Positions 8,999-16,860 of a stretch of DNA of 43,758 nt are shown here, one piece after another. Made by a program: the position numbers and the translations under genes. Each line of letters opens with the position of its first letter. Position 1 is the stretch's first letter. The notes below the pieces were generated by a model. That model was not told where the DNA came from. It saw only the letters and a program-made list of their open reading frames with translations, and did not search any database. Source of the DNA: Marinobacter xestospongiae (GTDB taxonomy: Bacteria > Pseudomonadota > Gammaproteobacteria > Pseudomonadales > Oleiphilaceae); assembly GCF_023156385.1 (NCBI RefSeq), contig NZ_JAKZAK010000036.1:1-43758 (forward strand), in the 5' to 3' direction.

Positions 8999-11014
8999 CT
9001 AGAACCTCAGCAGCGCAGTTAAACGGGCGCTGCGCCCCATTTCATAGAGATTGGTCGTGCCTCCGGGCACGTTATAGGGCGTTCCGTGTGCCACATAGGC
9101 TTCATCCAGCAGGTTCGTGACAGCAACGCTGAACTCCTGTCGCGCCTGCGGCCGCCAGAACAGGGAAACGTCATGAACGTGGTAACCAGACAATTTGTCT
9201 GCCGACGTGAAGCTTTCCGGCAGGTCGCGCTCGGCAAACACGAACACGCTGTTCCATTCCAGGTACAGGTCTGCAGGACGGAACTGATACCCCACGGCGA
9301 CCGCGAGTTTATCGCCCTGCGGCGCGAACCCGTCGTACCAGTCATCCGGGCTGACCGGGCGCCCACCCAACGTCGTTTCGGTCTGCGTGTACGACGCCTG
9401 GGTAACCCAGTTGTGCCAGTGATAGCCAAGGTTTGCGGTTATCCCGGAGATTTCCGCTTTGCCGCCATTGCTGCGGGAAAACGGTGCGCCGCCACGGCCG
9501 CCAAAAAGAACGACATCCTCAATGTCGGTTTGAAATGCGGTGACGCCGGCTACAAACTCACGCCAGACATAGTCAACACCCAGTTCGAACGCTCTTGAGA
9601 CTTCGCCCTCCAACGAGGTATCAGTGGCTCCAGCATCAATGCCCGCCATGAGATTCAGCCCCGGTGCGGGTTGAACACCACGAAACGCCTCCGCCCAAGA
9701 TGCCGAGAACGTCAGTCCGCCAATGGGCGCGAACGTCAGACCGACGTTCGGGCTGACGTTCGCGCCGTCATAATCGTTTCCCGCGAGGTCTGTCAGGGCG
9801 CCGTTGTCGTAGCGCAAGCCAGCACTGAGTTGCCACTGCTCCGACAGACTGTAGTCCAACTGAAGGAAGGCGCCGATGTTCCTGGCCGTTTCCGATTCAT
9901 CAACCGTCGCAGCAACCACTCCGCGGGACCGTTCTGACAAATAGTCAACGCCATAGACAACGTAAAACTGTCCGATCGTCGACCGGTTCTGGATGTTTGC
10001 CCCGCGGCTTCGCCATGACGCCGTCTGGTTACTGGCCCGCAATCGCCTCAATTCGGTTTCATTCTCCTGAATGGAGGCGACCAGATTCACATAGGGGCTG
10101 CTGGCTGGGGCGTACTCATAGGACACGGTACTGGTGCGCTGTATGTGCTCCTGATCTTCCGCTGTGGCGCGAGGGTGCGAGGGATCAACACCGAAATTCA
10201 CCTGGGCGGCGCGCAGGCCATTGTCCTCTCGATAGATCGAACTCAAGTTGATGGCATGGGCTTCCGCGGGTTGATACTGCAGTTTGGCGAAGAGGTTAAG
10301 CGGTTCGTTATCGGTGTAGGTGACATCCTCGCCGTTACCGGCGCGGTAGTTATCGGCGTTGTCTTTGGAACCGTAGAACACAAACCCGATGCGGTCGTCG
10401 GGCATGCCATAGACCGCCGCGCCAGGAGACAGCCGCTCGCCATTGGTTTGGCCAGACAACCGCACAGCAGCACCAAACCGTTCATCGGGTAACAGGAAGT
10501 CCTCAACCGCCTTGGTTTCGTAGGCGATCAATCCGCCCAGCGCAGACGGACCGGACAGCGCAGAGCCAGGGCCCGCATCAACCGTCACGCGCTTGAGAAT
10601 AAACGGATCAATGCCATTGTTGCCGTTATGCGGGGAGAGCGTTCCAGACGTCTTGGCCCCGTCAATGGTGACGTTGAGCCGAGTGTCTTCGAGACCACGC
10701 ACGTAGACTTTTTGCGCGGTCGTGCGGTTCCCACCGCTCACCGAAACATCGCTGCTTCTAAAGAACAGCTCATTGAGCGTCGTCGGTTGCTGCAGCCTGA
10801 TCTTCCCTTCGTCGATGACATTAGGCGAGGCATCCTCAAGCGGTGTGCCTTTAACAACGATGGGCTCAAGGTTGACCGTAACCGGTTGTTGCGCCTGAGC
10901 AATTCCAGGGGCAGCCAACACACCAACCCAGCACAGGACCGCCGTCGGCAACGGCTGGTCACGAGCGGCCTGTGAAGCACGTCCATGGCAGAGAACAGCA
11001 GAAATATCCAACAT
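8999..11014 (-). CDS. TonB-dependent outer-membrane receptor
   Basis: The 671-aa protein starts with a signal peptide, probably cleaved after AQA near residue 41. A TonB-box-like stretch (VNLEPIVVKG) and the plug domain follow, with KVYVRGLEDTRLNVTIDGA and GPGSALSGPSALGGLIAYET. A 22-strand barrel region with alternating residues ends in the terminal phenylalanine typical of outer-membrane proteins. The plug resembles haem/transferrin-type and metal-chelate receptors, but no specific ligand motif was recognised. It is first in the operon with the ABC importer and divergent from the AraC regulator, so it likely passes the ligand to the family-5 binding protein. Confidence 0.9.
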   Translation of the reverse strand: MLDISAVLCHGRASQAARDQPLPTAVLCWVGVLAAPGIAQAQQPVTVNLEPIVVKGTPLEDASPNVIDEGKIRLQQPTTLNELFFRSSDVSVSGGNRTTAQKVYVRGLEDTRLNVTIDGAKTSGTLSPHNGNNGIDPFILKRVTVDAGPGSALSGPSALGGLIAYETKAVEDFLLPDERFGAAVRLSGQTNGERLSPGAAVYGMPDDRIGFVFYGSKDNADNYRAGNGEDVTYTDNEPLNLFAKLQYQPAEAHAINLSSIYREDNGLRAAQVNFGVDPSHPRATAEDQEHIQRTSTVSYEYAPASSPYVNLVASIQENETELRRLRASNQTASWRSRGANIQNRSTIGQFYVVYGVDYLSERSRGVVAATVDESETARNIGAFLQLDYSLSEQWQLSAGLRYDNGALTDLAGNDYDGANVSPNVGLTFAPIGGLTFSASWAEAFRGVQPAPGLNLMAGIDAGATDTSLEGEVSRAFELGVDYVWREFVAGVTAFQTDIEDVVLFGGRGGAPFSRSNGGKAEISGITANLGYHWHNWVTQASYTQTETTLGGRPVSPDDWYDGFAPQGDKLAVAVGYQFRPADLYLEWNSVFVFAERDLPESFTSADKLSGYHVHDVSLFWRPQARQEFSVAVTNLLDEAYVAHGTPYNVPGGTTNLYEMGRSARLTALLRF

Positions 11015-11124
11015 AGATTGTTACCAGCATGAATAATGGGAACGAGTTGCATTCGCTATTCTGTCTGATAGATTCCTTGCCCGAGTAACCGTATATGGAC
11101 TAAAAATATTGAAAAGTGGCCAGC
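11015..11124. promoter_or_regulatory. Divergent promoter region between the receptor and the AraC gene
   Basis: These 110 bp must contain both promoters. An interrupted dyad AATG-N11-CATT (around 11035-11053) lies near a GAATA/TATTC pair. It is a candidate AraC-family operator, but the match is weak and no clear Fur, Zur or NikR site was seen. Confidence 0.3.
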
Positions 11125-11955
11125 ATGAACGACTCCAACAACGTCCATGACAATGAGTTCAGCGAATGGCTGGGTGGTCCGCCGCTGATCTCACGATGGT
11201 GGAAGGACAACTCGAGTGATTCGCAACGACCGGGTGAACGGTCATACAACTGGCACCGTCATCGACGGGGACAGATGTTCAGCGTCGAATCGGGCCTTAT
11301 TCACGTCGAGACCCAAGAGGGCTCCTGGATACTGCCACCCCACCGTGCCGGATGGATTCCACCGGAAGCCATGCACGTCATCAGATTCAGCAGCGCACCC
11401 AATGGCTGGATGCTGATGCTGACGCCGGAGGTGTGCGAGGATTTGCCCGGCAAACCCTGTGTGATTGGCGTAAGCGAGTTGCTGGAGGCACTGGTAACCA
11501 GGACCATAGGCTGGAGCAAACTTGATCCATTGGTTGCGGACCAGGAGCGTATTCTCAGCGTTATCATCGACGAAATTGGCCGGACACCGCACGAATCCCT
11601 ACATCTCCCGATCCCCAAAGAAGCCCGTCTGGCGTCGTTGACCCGGATGATCCTCGAAGACCCAGCGAAATACCGTACGATCGAGCAGTGGGCTGCCACT
11701 AGTGCAATGTCTGCACGTACCTTGCGCCGGCTCATCCGTGAGGAAACCGGCATGAGCTTCGGGCAATGGCGACAGCAAGCCCAGTTGATCCATGCGCTTG
11801 AAATGCTCGCCCGCGGGGCAACAGTTGCGGATGTAGCGCACGCTCTTGGCTATGCATCGCCAAGCAACTTCATCGTCATGTTTCGCCGTGCTCTGGGGGA
11901 TTCCCCCGCCCACTACTTCGCCAATGCCCCTTTCGGTGAAGGCGCCTCTGATTGA
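11125..11955 (+). CDS. AraC-family transcriptional regulator with N-terminal cupin
   Basis: The protein (276 aa from ATG 11125; a GTG three codons upstream is possible) has an N-terminal cupin-like sensing domain with HRHRRGQM, WILPPHRAGWIPP and HVIRFSS. The C-terminal double helix-turn-helix AraC domain includes AATSAMSARTLRRLIREETG and DVAHALGYASPSNFIVMFRRALG. The cupin layout resembles the NimR subgroup rather than sugar-binding AraC. Transcribed divergently from the receptor/ABC operon, it is the obvious candidate regulator of that operon, probably responding to the imported ligand or metal; that is inference. Confidence 0.92.
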   Translation: MNDSNNVHDNEFSEWLGGPPLISRWWKDNSSDSQRPGERSYNWHRHRRGQMFSVESGLIHVETQEGSWILPPHRAGWIPPEAMHVIRFSSAPNGWMLMLTPEVCEDLPGKPCVIGVSELLEALVTRTIGWSKLDPLVADQERILSVIIDEIGRTPHESLHLPIPKEARLASLTRMILEDPAKYRTIEQWAATSAMSARTLRRLIREETGMSFGQWRQQAQLIHALEMLARGATVADVAHALGYASPSNFIVMFRRALGDSPAHYFANAPFGEGASD

Positions 11956-12093
11956 CTCTGGATCATCTTGGGCCTTCCAAGCGGTCCACACCCAAGGCGC
12001 GGCTTTGCAGGACGGCTCCAACGCAAAGGTTCCCTCCCCCCTTTTGATTCGGTAAGTTAGAGCTTTCGCGTCGATGGAAGCTCCGATAACGTT

Positions 12094-12909
12094 ATGAAAC
12101 GCACAGCCTTCTTTATCTCCGATGGCACAGGCCTCACCGCCGAAGGCCTGGGAAACAGCCTGCTGGCCCAGTTTGAAAAGATTGAGTTCGAGCGGGTCAC
12201 GGTGCCCTACGTCGATGACACAGGCAAAGCCACCGAGCTGGTGGAGAGGATCAATCAGGCAGCGGAGCTGGACGGCAGCAAGCCCCTGGTGTTCGACACC
12301 ATCGTCAACAACGACATCCGCGCCATCATCAGCCAGGCCAATGGCTTTATGGTGGATATCTTTGGCACCTTCCTGCAGCCGTTGGAAACCGAACTGCAGT
12401 CATCGTCGTCCTACACCGTGGGTAAATCCCACGCCATCAGCAACGAGAGCAACTACGAACGGCGCATTCACGCTGTCAACTTTGCCCTCGATAATGACGA
12501 CGGTGCCCGCACCCGGCAGTACACTGAGGCCGACCTGATCCTGGTCGGGGCATCCCGCAGTGGCAAAACGCCTACCTGCCTCTACCTTGCACTGCAATAT
12601 GGCGTCAAGGCAGCGAACTATCCCATCACCGAAGAAGATCTGATGGACGAGCAGCTGCCCGAGGCTCTCCGCCCCCACAAGGGCAAGATTTTTGGCCTGA
12701 CCATCGAGCCGGAACGGCTGGCGGTCATCCGCAACGAGCGGCGGCCGAATTCAAGGTACTCATCGCTGAAGCAGTGCATGCACGAGATCGAAGAGATTGA
12801 ACTGATGTACCGGCGGGAGCGGATTCCGTTCATGAACACCACCGCCTATTCGGTGGAAGAGATTTCTACCCGGATCATGGTCACCACCGGCCTGCGGCGA
12901 AACCGCTGA
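12094..12909 (+). CDS. ppsR: PEP synthase regulatory protein (bifunctional kinase/pyrophosphorylase)
   Basis: The 271-aa DUF299/PSRP protein starts with the conserved ISDGTG (8-13), carries the HAVNFALDNDDG block (126-137) and a P-loop GASRSGKTPT (152-161), and ends with the MNTTAYSVEEISTRI block. In E. coli it uses ADP to phosphorylate the threonine next to the PpsA phosphohistidine, inactivating the enzyme, and uses phosphate to reverse this. The substrate site is present in this window's PpsA (T415/H417). Unlike the usual close pairing of the two genes, about 9 kb of uptake genes lies between them. Confidence 0.95.
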   Translation: MKRTAFFISDGTGLTAEGLGNSLLAQFEKIEFERVTVPYVDDTGKATELVERINQAAELDGSKPLVFDTIVNNDIRAIISQANGFMVDIFGTFLQPLETELQSSSSYTVGKSHAISNESNYERRIHAVNFALDNDDGARTRQYTEADLILVGASRSGKTPTCLYLALQYGVKAANYPITEEDLMDEQLPEALRPHKGKIFGLTIEPERLAVIRNERRPNSRYSSLKQCMHEIEEIELMYRRERIPFMNTTAYSVEEISTRIMVTTGLRRNR

Positions 12910-13019
12910 GGCGTAGACCGGGAAAAAGCAGAACCAGTCGGCAAGGGCGCACCGCTGGCGATGTGAGAGTACGCCCGCCTCCGGAGAGAGTGCCTCACCA
13001 GAGACGGGCGCTGACCGCG

Positions 13020-15944
13020 TTACAGCTCTTCGATGTTCAGTCCGAGTGCTTCCGCCTCGGCCCGGCGATCCGCACTGGTCACCACGGCAATGCTTGCCTT
13101 CTCAGGTGTCAGCCAGGTGCTGGCCACTCGCTTCAGATCGTCCATCGTCACCGCAAGAACCCGCTCGCGAAACCGCGCCTGCTGCTCGGGCGTGCGGCCA
13201 AACAGGCGGTTCTGGAAGGCATGACGCGCCTCGCCAGCCGGTGAGCGCGGCTTATCGAGCTGCCCGATCACACCGAGAATGGATTCTTCCAGCGCCTGGG
13301 GATCGTGATCCTCCGTCTGCAACCAGTCCAGAGCCTGATCGAAATCGGCCAGGGTTTCGCCCAGCCGGGGGTCGCGGTAGGAGAAGAAGCGGAAGGTGCC
13401 ATTGATGCTGTCCTGACCAGCACCGCCACCGTAGGCGCCTCCCTTCTCACGGATCGCCCGGTGCAGGTAGCCGTTGCGCAGGAAACCGCCCAGCACAGTC
13501 AGGGCCGCCGCATCCGGGTGATCCACCGCTACGGTCGGGTATGCCTTGGCGCAGAAGCTCACCTGAGTGGAGGTAAGCCAGGCCTGACGGGTCTGGTAGT
13601 CCACCGGCGCCAGTGACCACTGGCTGCCGGTACCGCTGTCAGGCTGCGACCAGCGCTGACGCAAGTGATCCACCATCGGCGACAGCTGTTCATCTTCCCC
13701 AATCACCAGGAACTGCCGATCCTGCTGGCGCAGGCGCTCATGAAGGTCTGCCAGACGCTGGCACAACGCCTTCAGTTCATCCGCACTTTCCAGCGCCCGA
13801 TCCAACGCCTTGATTTCACGAATGGCCGCCAGACCGCCAAGACGATAGGCCAGCCAGCCGCCCGAGCTGAGCCCCTGGGAAGCAGCGCCCATCGCCAGGG
13901 CGTGGCCGCTACCGGTCACGGATTGCTCGCGACGAGCCCGAACCTGGGCGATCAGTTCCCGGATGCGTTCCTGTTCGTCGAACCGGGCATGAACAGCGAG
14001 ATCCGCCAGTAGATCACCGAGCGCTTCGCGATTGCGGGCCAGGGCCTTGCCGTTGAACACCAGATAACCGGACAGGTCCTGAACATCGTCAATCCGCCCA
14101 CGGGCCGAGGTGAAGGCACCCACACCACCGGATTCGGCAGAAATGCGGTCCTGCATCTGCAGGTAATCCAGCTCGCCACAGCCCACCTCGGTCACACAGG
14201 TGGTGTACAGCGGCAACAACAACAGCTCGTCTTCACTCAGTTCCGGCAGCGGTACGATGATCTGCTGGTACACCAGGCCGTTGGTGCCACGGGCATACAG
14301 CGTTGCCGGGAAGCCTTCGACGGCCCGGGATTGCGGCTCCGGCGTCTGCAGCGGAACATCGCTCAGATCCACCTTGGGCAGGATGGTGTCGTCGTCCTTG
14401 CGGTGCTGACGGGCCTCCAGCGCCTCCGCCCTGTCGATGATCTGGCGTTTGTCGTCGTCGCTGAGTTCGGCCTTGCGTTGCGCCAACGCCTGCTGGATGG
14501 CGGCCTGACGACGGTGTTCCAGGGACTGGTCCGGGCGCAGGGTCAGCGTTACCCGATGGGGATTGTCCAGCAGCAGCCGCCGGACCAGGTTGGGCACGTA
14601 ATCCGGCTCCCGGATCTTCTCCCGCAACTGGGCCAGAACGGGCTCCAGATCCAGCAGCGCCACCGGATCACCACCGTGCACCATCGGCGAGATGGCGCTC
14701 ATAATCAGCTGCAGGCCGTAAGGGAACTGGTCTCCGGCAATCTCGCGCTGGTGCAGTTCAAGCTGATGCAGAATCGCCTCCAGCCGCTCCTGACTGACGC
14801 CCTGCTCGGCAACATCGCTGAGCACCTTTTCAATCAGTTGCTCCAATTCGCCATCGCGACCCGGCTCACTACCCTCGATTCCGCAGACAAAGGTCATCTC
14901 CCGGTTGGAGTCCTCCAGTCCGCACAGCGGTGACGGCGACTGGCCGATCTCCGACGTTTCCAGCGCCCGCATCAGCGGCGAAGCGCTGTTCTCAAGCAGT
15001 ACGTTGGCCAGCAGGTGGGCCTCCAGGTTCTGCTGCAGATCAAAACTGTGCCCCAGCAGCCAGCCCATCACGATGTGGGTTTTGTTGTCGGCGGATTCGT
15101 CTTCGCCGATGGCGTAGCCCTGCTCCACATTCAGCGGCGCATACATCCGTTTCTCGTCGCGTACCGGCAACTCCACGTGCTGGTGATCGAAGCGGCTCAG
15201 CGCCAGCTCCTCAAAGCGTTCGTGGTGCTCGTGGGCGGGAATGTTGCCATAGGTGGCAAACAGCGCGTTACTGGGGTGGTAATGGTGACGGTAGAACCGA
15301 ATCAGCTCGTCGTAGGACAGGTCCACGATGTGGTCCGGCTCGCCGCCGCTGTTGTAGTGGTAGGTGGTGGTCGGGAACAGATAGCTGGAGAGGTTCTGCC
15401 ACAACTGGGATGTCGGCGCACTCATCGCCCCTTTCATCTCGTTGTAGACCACCCCACGGTAAACCAGCGGTGTCTCCGGATCATCCGGTGTCTCAAACTC
15501 CAGTCGGTGGCCTTCCTGGGAGAAGTCCATCTCGTCCAGTTTGGAGAAGAACACCGAATCCAGATACACCGACAGCAGGTTGTCGAAATCCTTGCGGTTC
15601 TTGCTGGCAAACGGATAGGCGGTCCAGTCACTGCTGGTGAACGCGTTCATGAACGTGTTCAGCGACCGACGGATCATCATGAAGAAAGGGTCACGAACCG
15701 GGTACTTCTCGCTGCCACACAGGGCGGTATGCTCCAGGATATGGGCGACGCCAGTGGAATCCATCGGAAAGGTCCGCAGCGCCACGAAGAACACATTCTC
15801 GTCGTTGTCCGCAGCCATATGCAGGTGACGGGCTCCCGTCTTGCGGTGGCGGTACTCCTCGACGGTCAGGTTGAGGGTGTCAATCCGGTGACTCCTGAGC
15901 TGTTCGAATGCCGGATGTACCGGGTGTTCACTGACTGCTGTCAT
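13020..15944 (-). CDS. M16C zinc metalloprotease (presequence-protease-like)
   Basis: The 974-aa protein has the inverted zinc motif HILEH (H68, E71, H72) and the GYFLHRAIREKGGAYGG-like block near its C-terminus (here YLHRAIREKGGAYGGGAG), as in the insulinase/PreP family. Four M16 domains in one chain match PreP size (about 970). These enzymes degrade unfolded oligopeptides; no signal peptide is seen, so a cytosolic location is likely. Start ATG 15944 is supported by AGGA about 8 nt upstream; the open frame continues 64 codons further upstream without family similarity. It converges with ppsR. Confidence 0.9.
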   Translation of the reverse strand: MTAVSEHPVHPAFEQLRSHRIDTLNLTVEEYRHRKTGARHLHMAADNDENVFFVALRTFPMDSTGVAHILEHTALCGSEKYPVRDPFFMMIRRSLNTFMNAFTSSDWTAYPFASKNRKDFDNLLSVYLDSVFFSKLDEMDFSQEGHRLEFETPDDPETPLVYRGVVYNEMKGAMSAPTSQLWQNLSSYLFPTTTYHYNSGGEPDHIVDLSYDELIRFYRHHYHPSNALFATYGNIPAHEHHERFEELALSRFDHQHVELPVRDEKRMYAPLNVEQGYAIGEDESADNKTHIVMGWLLGHSFDLQQNLEAHLLANVLLENSASPLMRALETSEIGQSPSPLCGLEDSNREMTFVCGIEGSEPGRDGELEQLIEKVLSDVAEQGVSQERLEAILHQLELHQREIAGDQFPYGLQLIMSAISPMVHGGDPVALLDLEPVLAQLREKIREPDYVPNLVRRLLLDNPHRVTLTLRPDQSLEHRRQAAIQQALAQRKAELSDDDKRQIIDRAEALEARQHRKDDDTILPKVDLSDVPLQTPEPQSRAVEGFPATLYARGTNGLVYQQIIVPLPELSEDELLLLPLYTTCVTEVGCGELDYLQMQDRISAESGGVGAFTSARGRIDDVQDLSGYLVFNGKALARNREALGDLLADLAVHARFDEQERIRELIAQVRARREQSVTGSGHALAMGAASQGLSSGGWLAYRLGGLAAIREIKALDRALESADELKALCQRLADLHERLRQQDRQFLVIGEDEQLSPMVDHLRQRWSQPDSGTGSQWSLAPVDYQTRQAWLTSTQVSFCAKAYPTVAVDHPDAAALTVLGGFLRNGYLHRAIREKGGAYGGGAGQDSINGTFRFFSYRDPRLGETLADFDQALDWLQTEDHDPQALEESILGVIGQLDKPRSPAGEARHAFQNRLFGRTPEQQARFRERVLAVTMDDLKRVASTWLTPEKASIAVVTSADRRAEAEALGLNIEEL

Positions 15945-15982
15945 GCAACTATCCTGTCTCTGGTATATTTTGGCCAGGTACC

Positions 15983-16001
15983 GGTGCCGATTGTCGGCAC
16001 C
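15983..16001. repeat. Perfect 8-bp hairpin in the divergent intergenic region
   Basis: GGTGCCGA and TCGGCACC flank a 3-nt loop, 39 bp upstream of the M16C protease start. It could be an operator or a 5'-UTR hairpin. The rest of the 201-bp interval (15945-16145) shows no gene. Confidence 0.5.
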
Positions 16002-16145
16002 AGGGCAGCCCCTGAAATTCGGGTCGGGCTGGTGGCGTTGTCTGCGGGCTCCCTGTAGGGTAACACGTCGCATCGCGTCGCTCCGTATCGACGGTAAGCC
16101 CCTGACACAGCATGTTGGTGACTGACACTGGAACAATCAACCACT

Positions 16146-16670
16146 ATGAGCACAGAGAACACAGGCAGTTCCTCCCCAACGTCCGACTTTGACGACTCCG
16201 ACGCGCCGCTGCCACCACAGCCGGCCCAGGCTCCGACGCCCCAGGCGACCGATGTAGCTGCCTACTGGGCGGAACGTCGGCTGTACCTTGAGCGCATCCG
16301 CAAGGTTCCGGAAATGCGTCAGCGCTATTGGCGGGCCATGGCCATATACCTGCTCCGGCGGGTGATGTGGTCATTTGGTTTTTTCCCGATTTTCCTCGCC
16401 TTCTGGCTGCCACTGGTACTCGCCAGCTTCAACCCGGTGGTGATGGTTGGCGACCTGCTGCCGTTATTGCACCAGTTTGTCGACTCCAACCCGGAAGTCC
16501 AGGCCAACACCCTGAGCACCCTGACCATCGCCTGGTTCTCGGTCGGCTTCTTCTTCCTGGTGTTTGATTTCGTGCTGACGCCCTTCAAATCACCCTACCA
16601 GTACGAAGCAGACGTCTACATGCGAGCGTGGGAACAGCTCAACCATGACCAGCTTCCGGACAAAGTGTGA
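16146..16670 (+). CDS. Hypothetical small membrane protein
   Basis: I do not recognise this 174-aa protein. Residues 1-40 are Ser/Pro/Gln/Ala-rich and likely disordered. A charged segment (AAYWAERRLYLERIRKVPEM) leads to two hydrophobic stretches, roughly residues 76-105 and 122-145, interpreted as membrane helices, and a short soluble tail follows. It is divergent from the M16C protease and 190 bp upstream of the MORN protein. The Shine-Dalgarno sequence is weak (GGAAC about 13 nt upstream), but codon structure and hydrophobic pattern support a real gene. A trafficking or envelope role is only a guess. Confidence 0.75.
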   Translation: MSTENTGSSSPTSDFDDSDAPLPPQPAQAPTPQATDVAAYWAERRLYLERIRKVPEMRQRYWRAMAIYLLRRVMWSFGFFPIFLAFWLPLVLASFNPVVMVGDLLPLLHQFVDSNPEVQANTLSTLTIAWFSVGFFFLVFDFVLTPFKSPYQYEADVYMRAWEQLNHDQLPDKV

Positions 16671-16756
16671 ATTGTCCAGCAATCTCACAAACTCCCGTCA
16701 CCATTCGTTACATAAACTTACGTTGAACCGCTAGTATGGATTGACGTGGTTCAGCG

Positions 16757-16818
16757 CAGGCTCCGCCGCTCCCAACCAACACAGCAAAAGCAACTGCAGG
16801 AGAGCGGAACGGAGCCTG
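16757..16818 (+). promoter_or_regulatory. Long stem-loop in the 5' leader of the PEGA-MORN gene
   Basis: CAGGCTCCG-CCGCTC (16757-16771) pairs with GAGCGG-AA-CGGAGCCTG (16802-16818), giving 15 bp with a 2-nt bulge and a 30-nt loop, ending 42 nt before the start codon. A possible promoter, TTACAT (16709) with TAGTAT, lies upstream, placing the hairpin in the transcript leader. No U tract follows, so it is not a standard terminator. Confidence 0.5.
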
Positions 16819-16860
16819 ATCGCATCGCAGGAAAGCTGTAACTCAGGAGTAGAGGTTGTC

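Noticed and set aside
12910..13019. Imperfect inverted repeat between convergent ppsR and the M16C gene (CGCCCG-C-CTC with GAG-A-CGGGCG)
   Set aside because: It has a mismatch and no T tract on either side; too weak to call a terminator.
15015..16058. A 347-codon plus-strand open frame opposite the M16C protease
   Set aside because: It is antisense to conserved protease motifs and has no recognisable domain.
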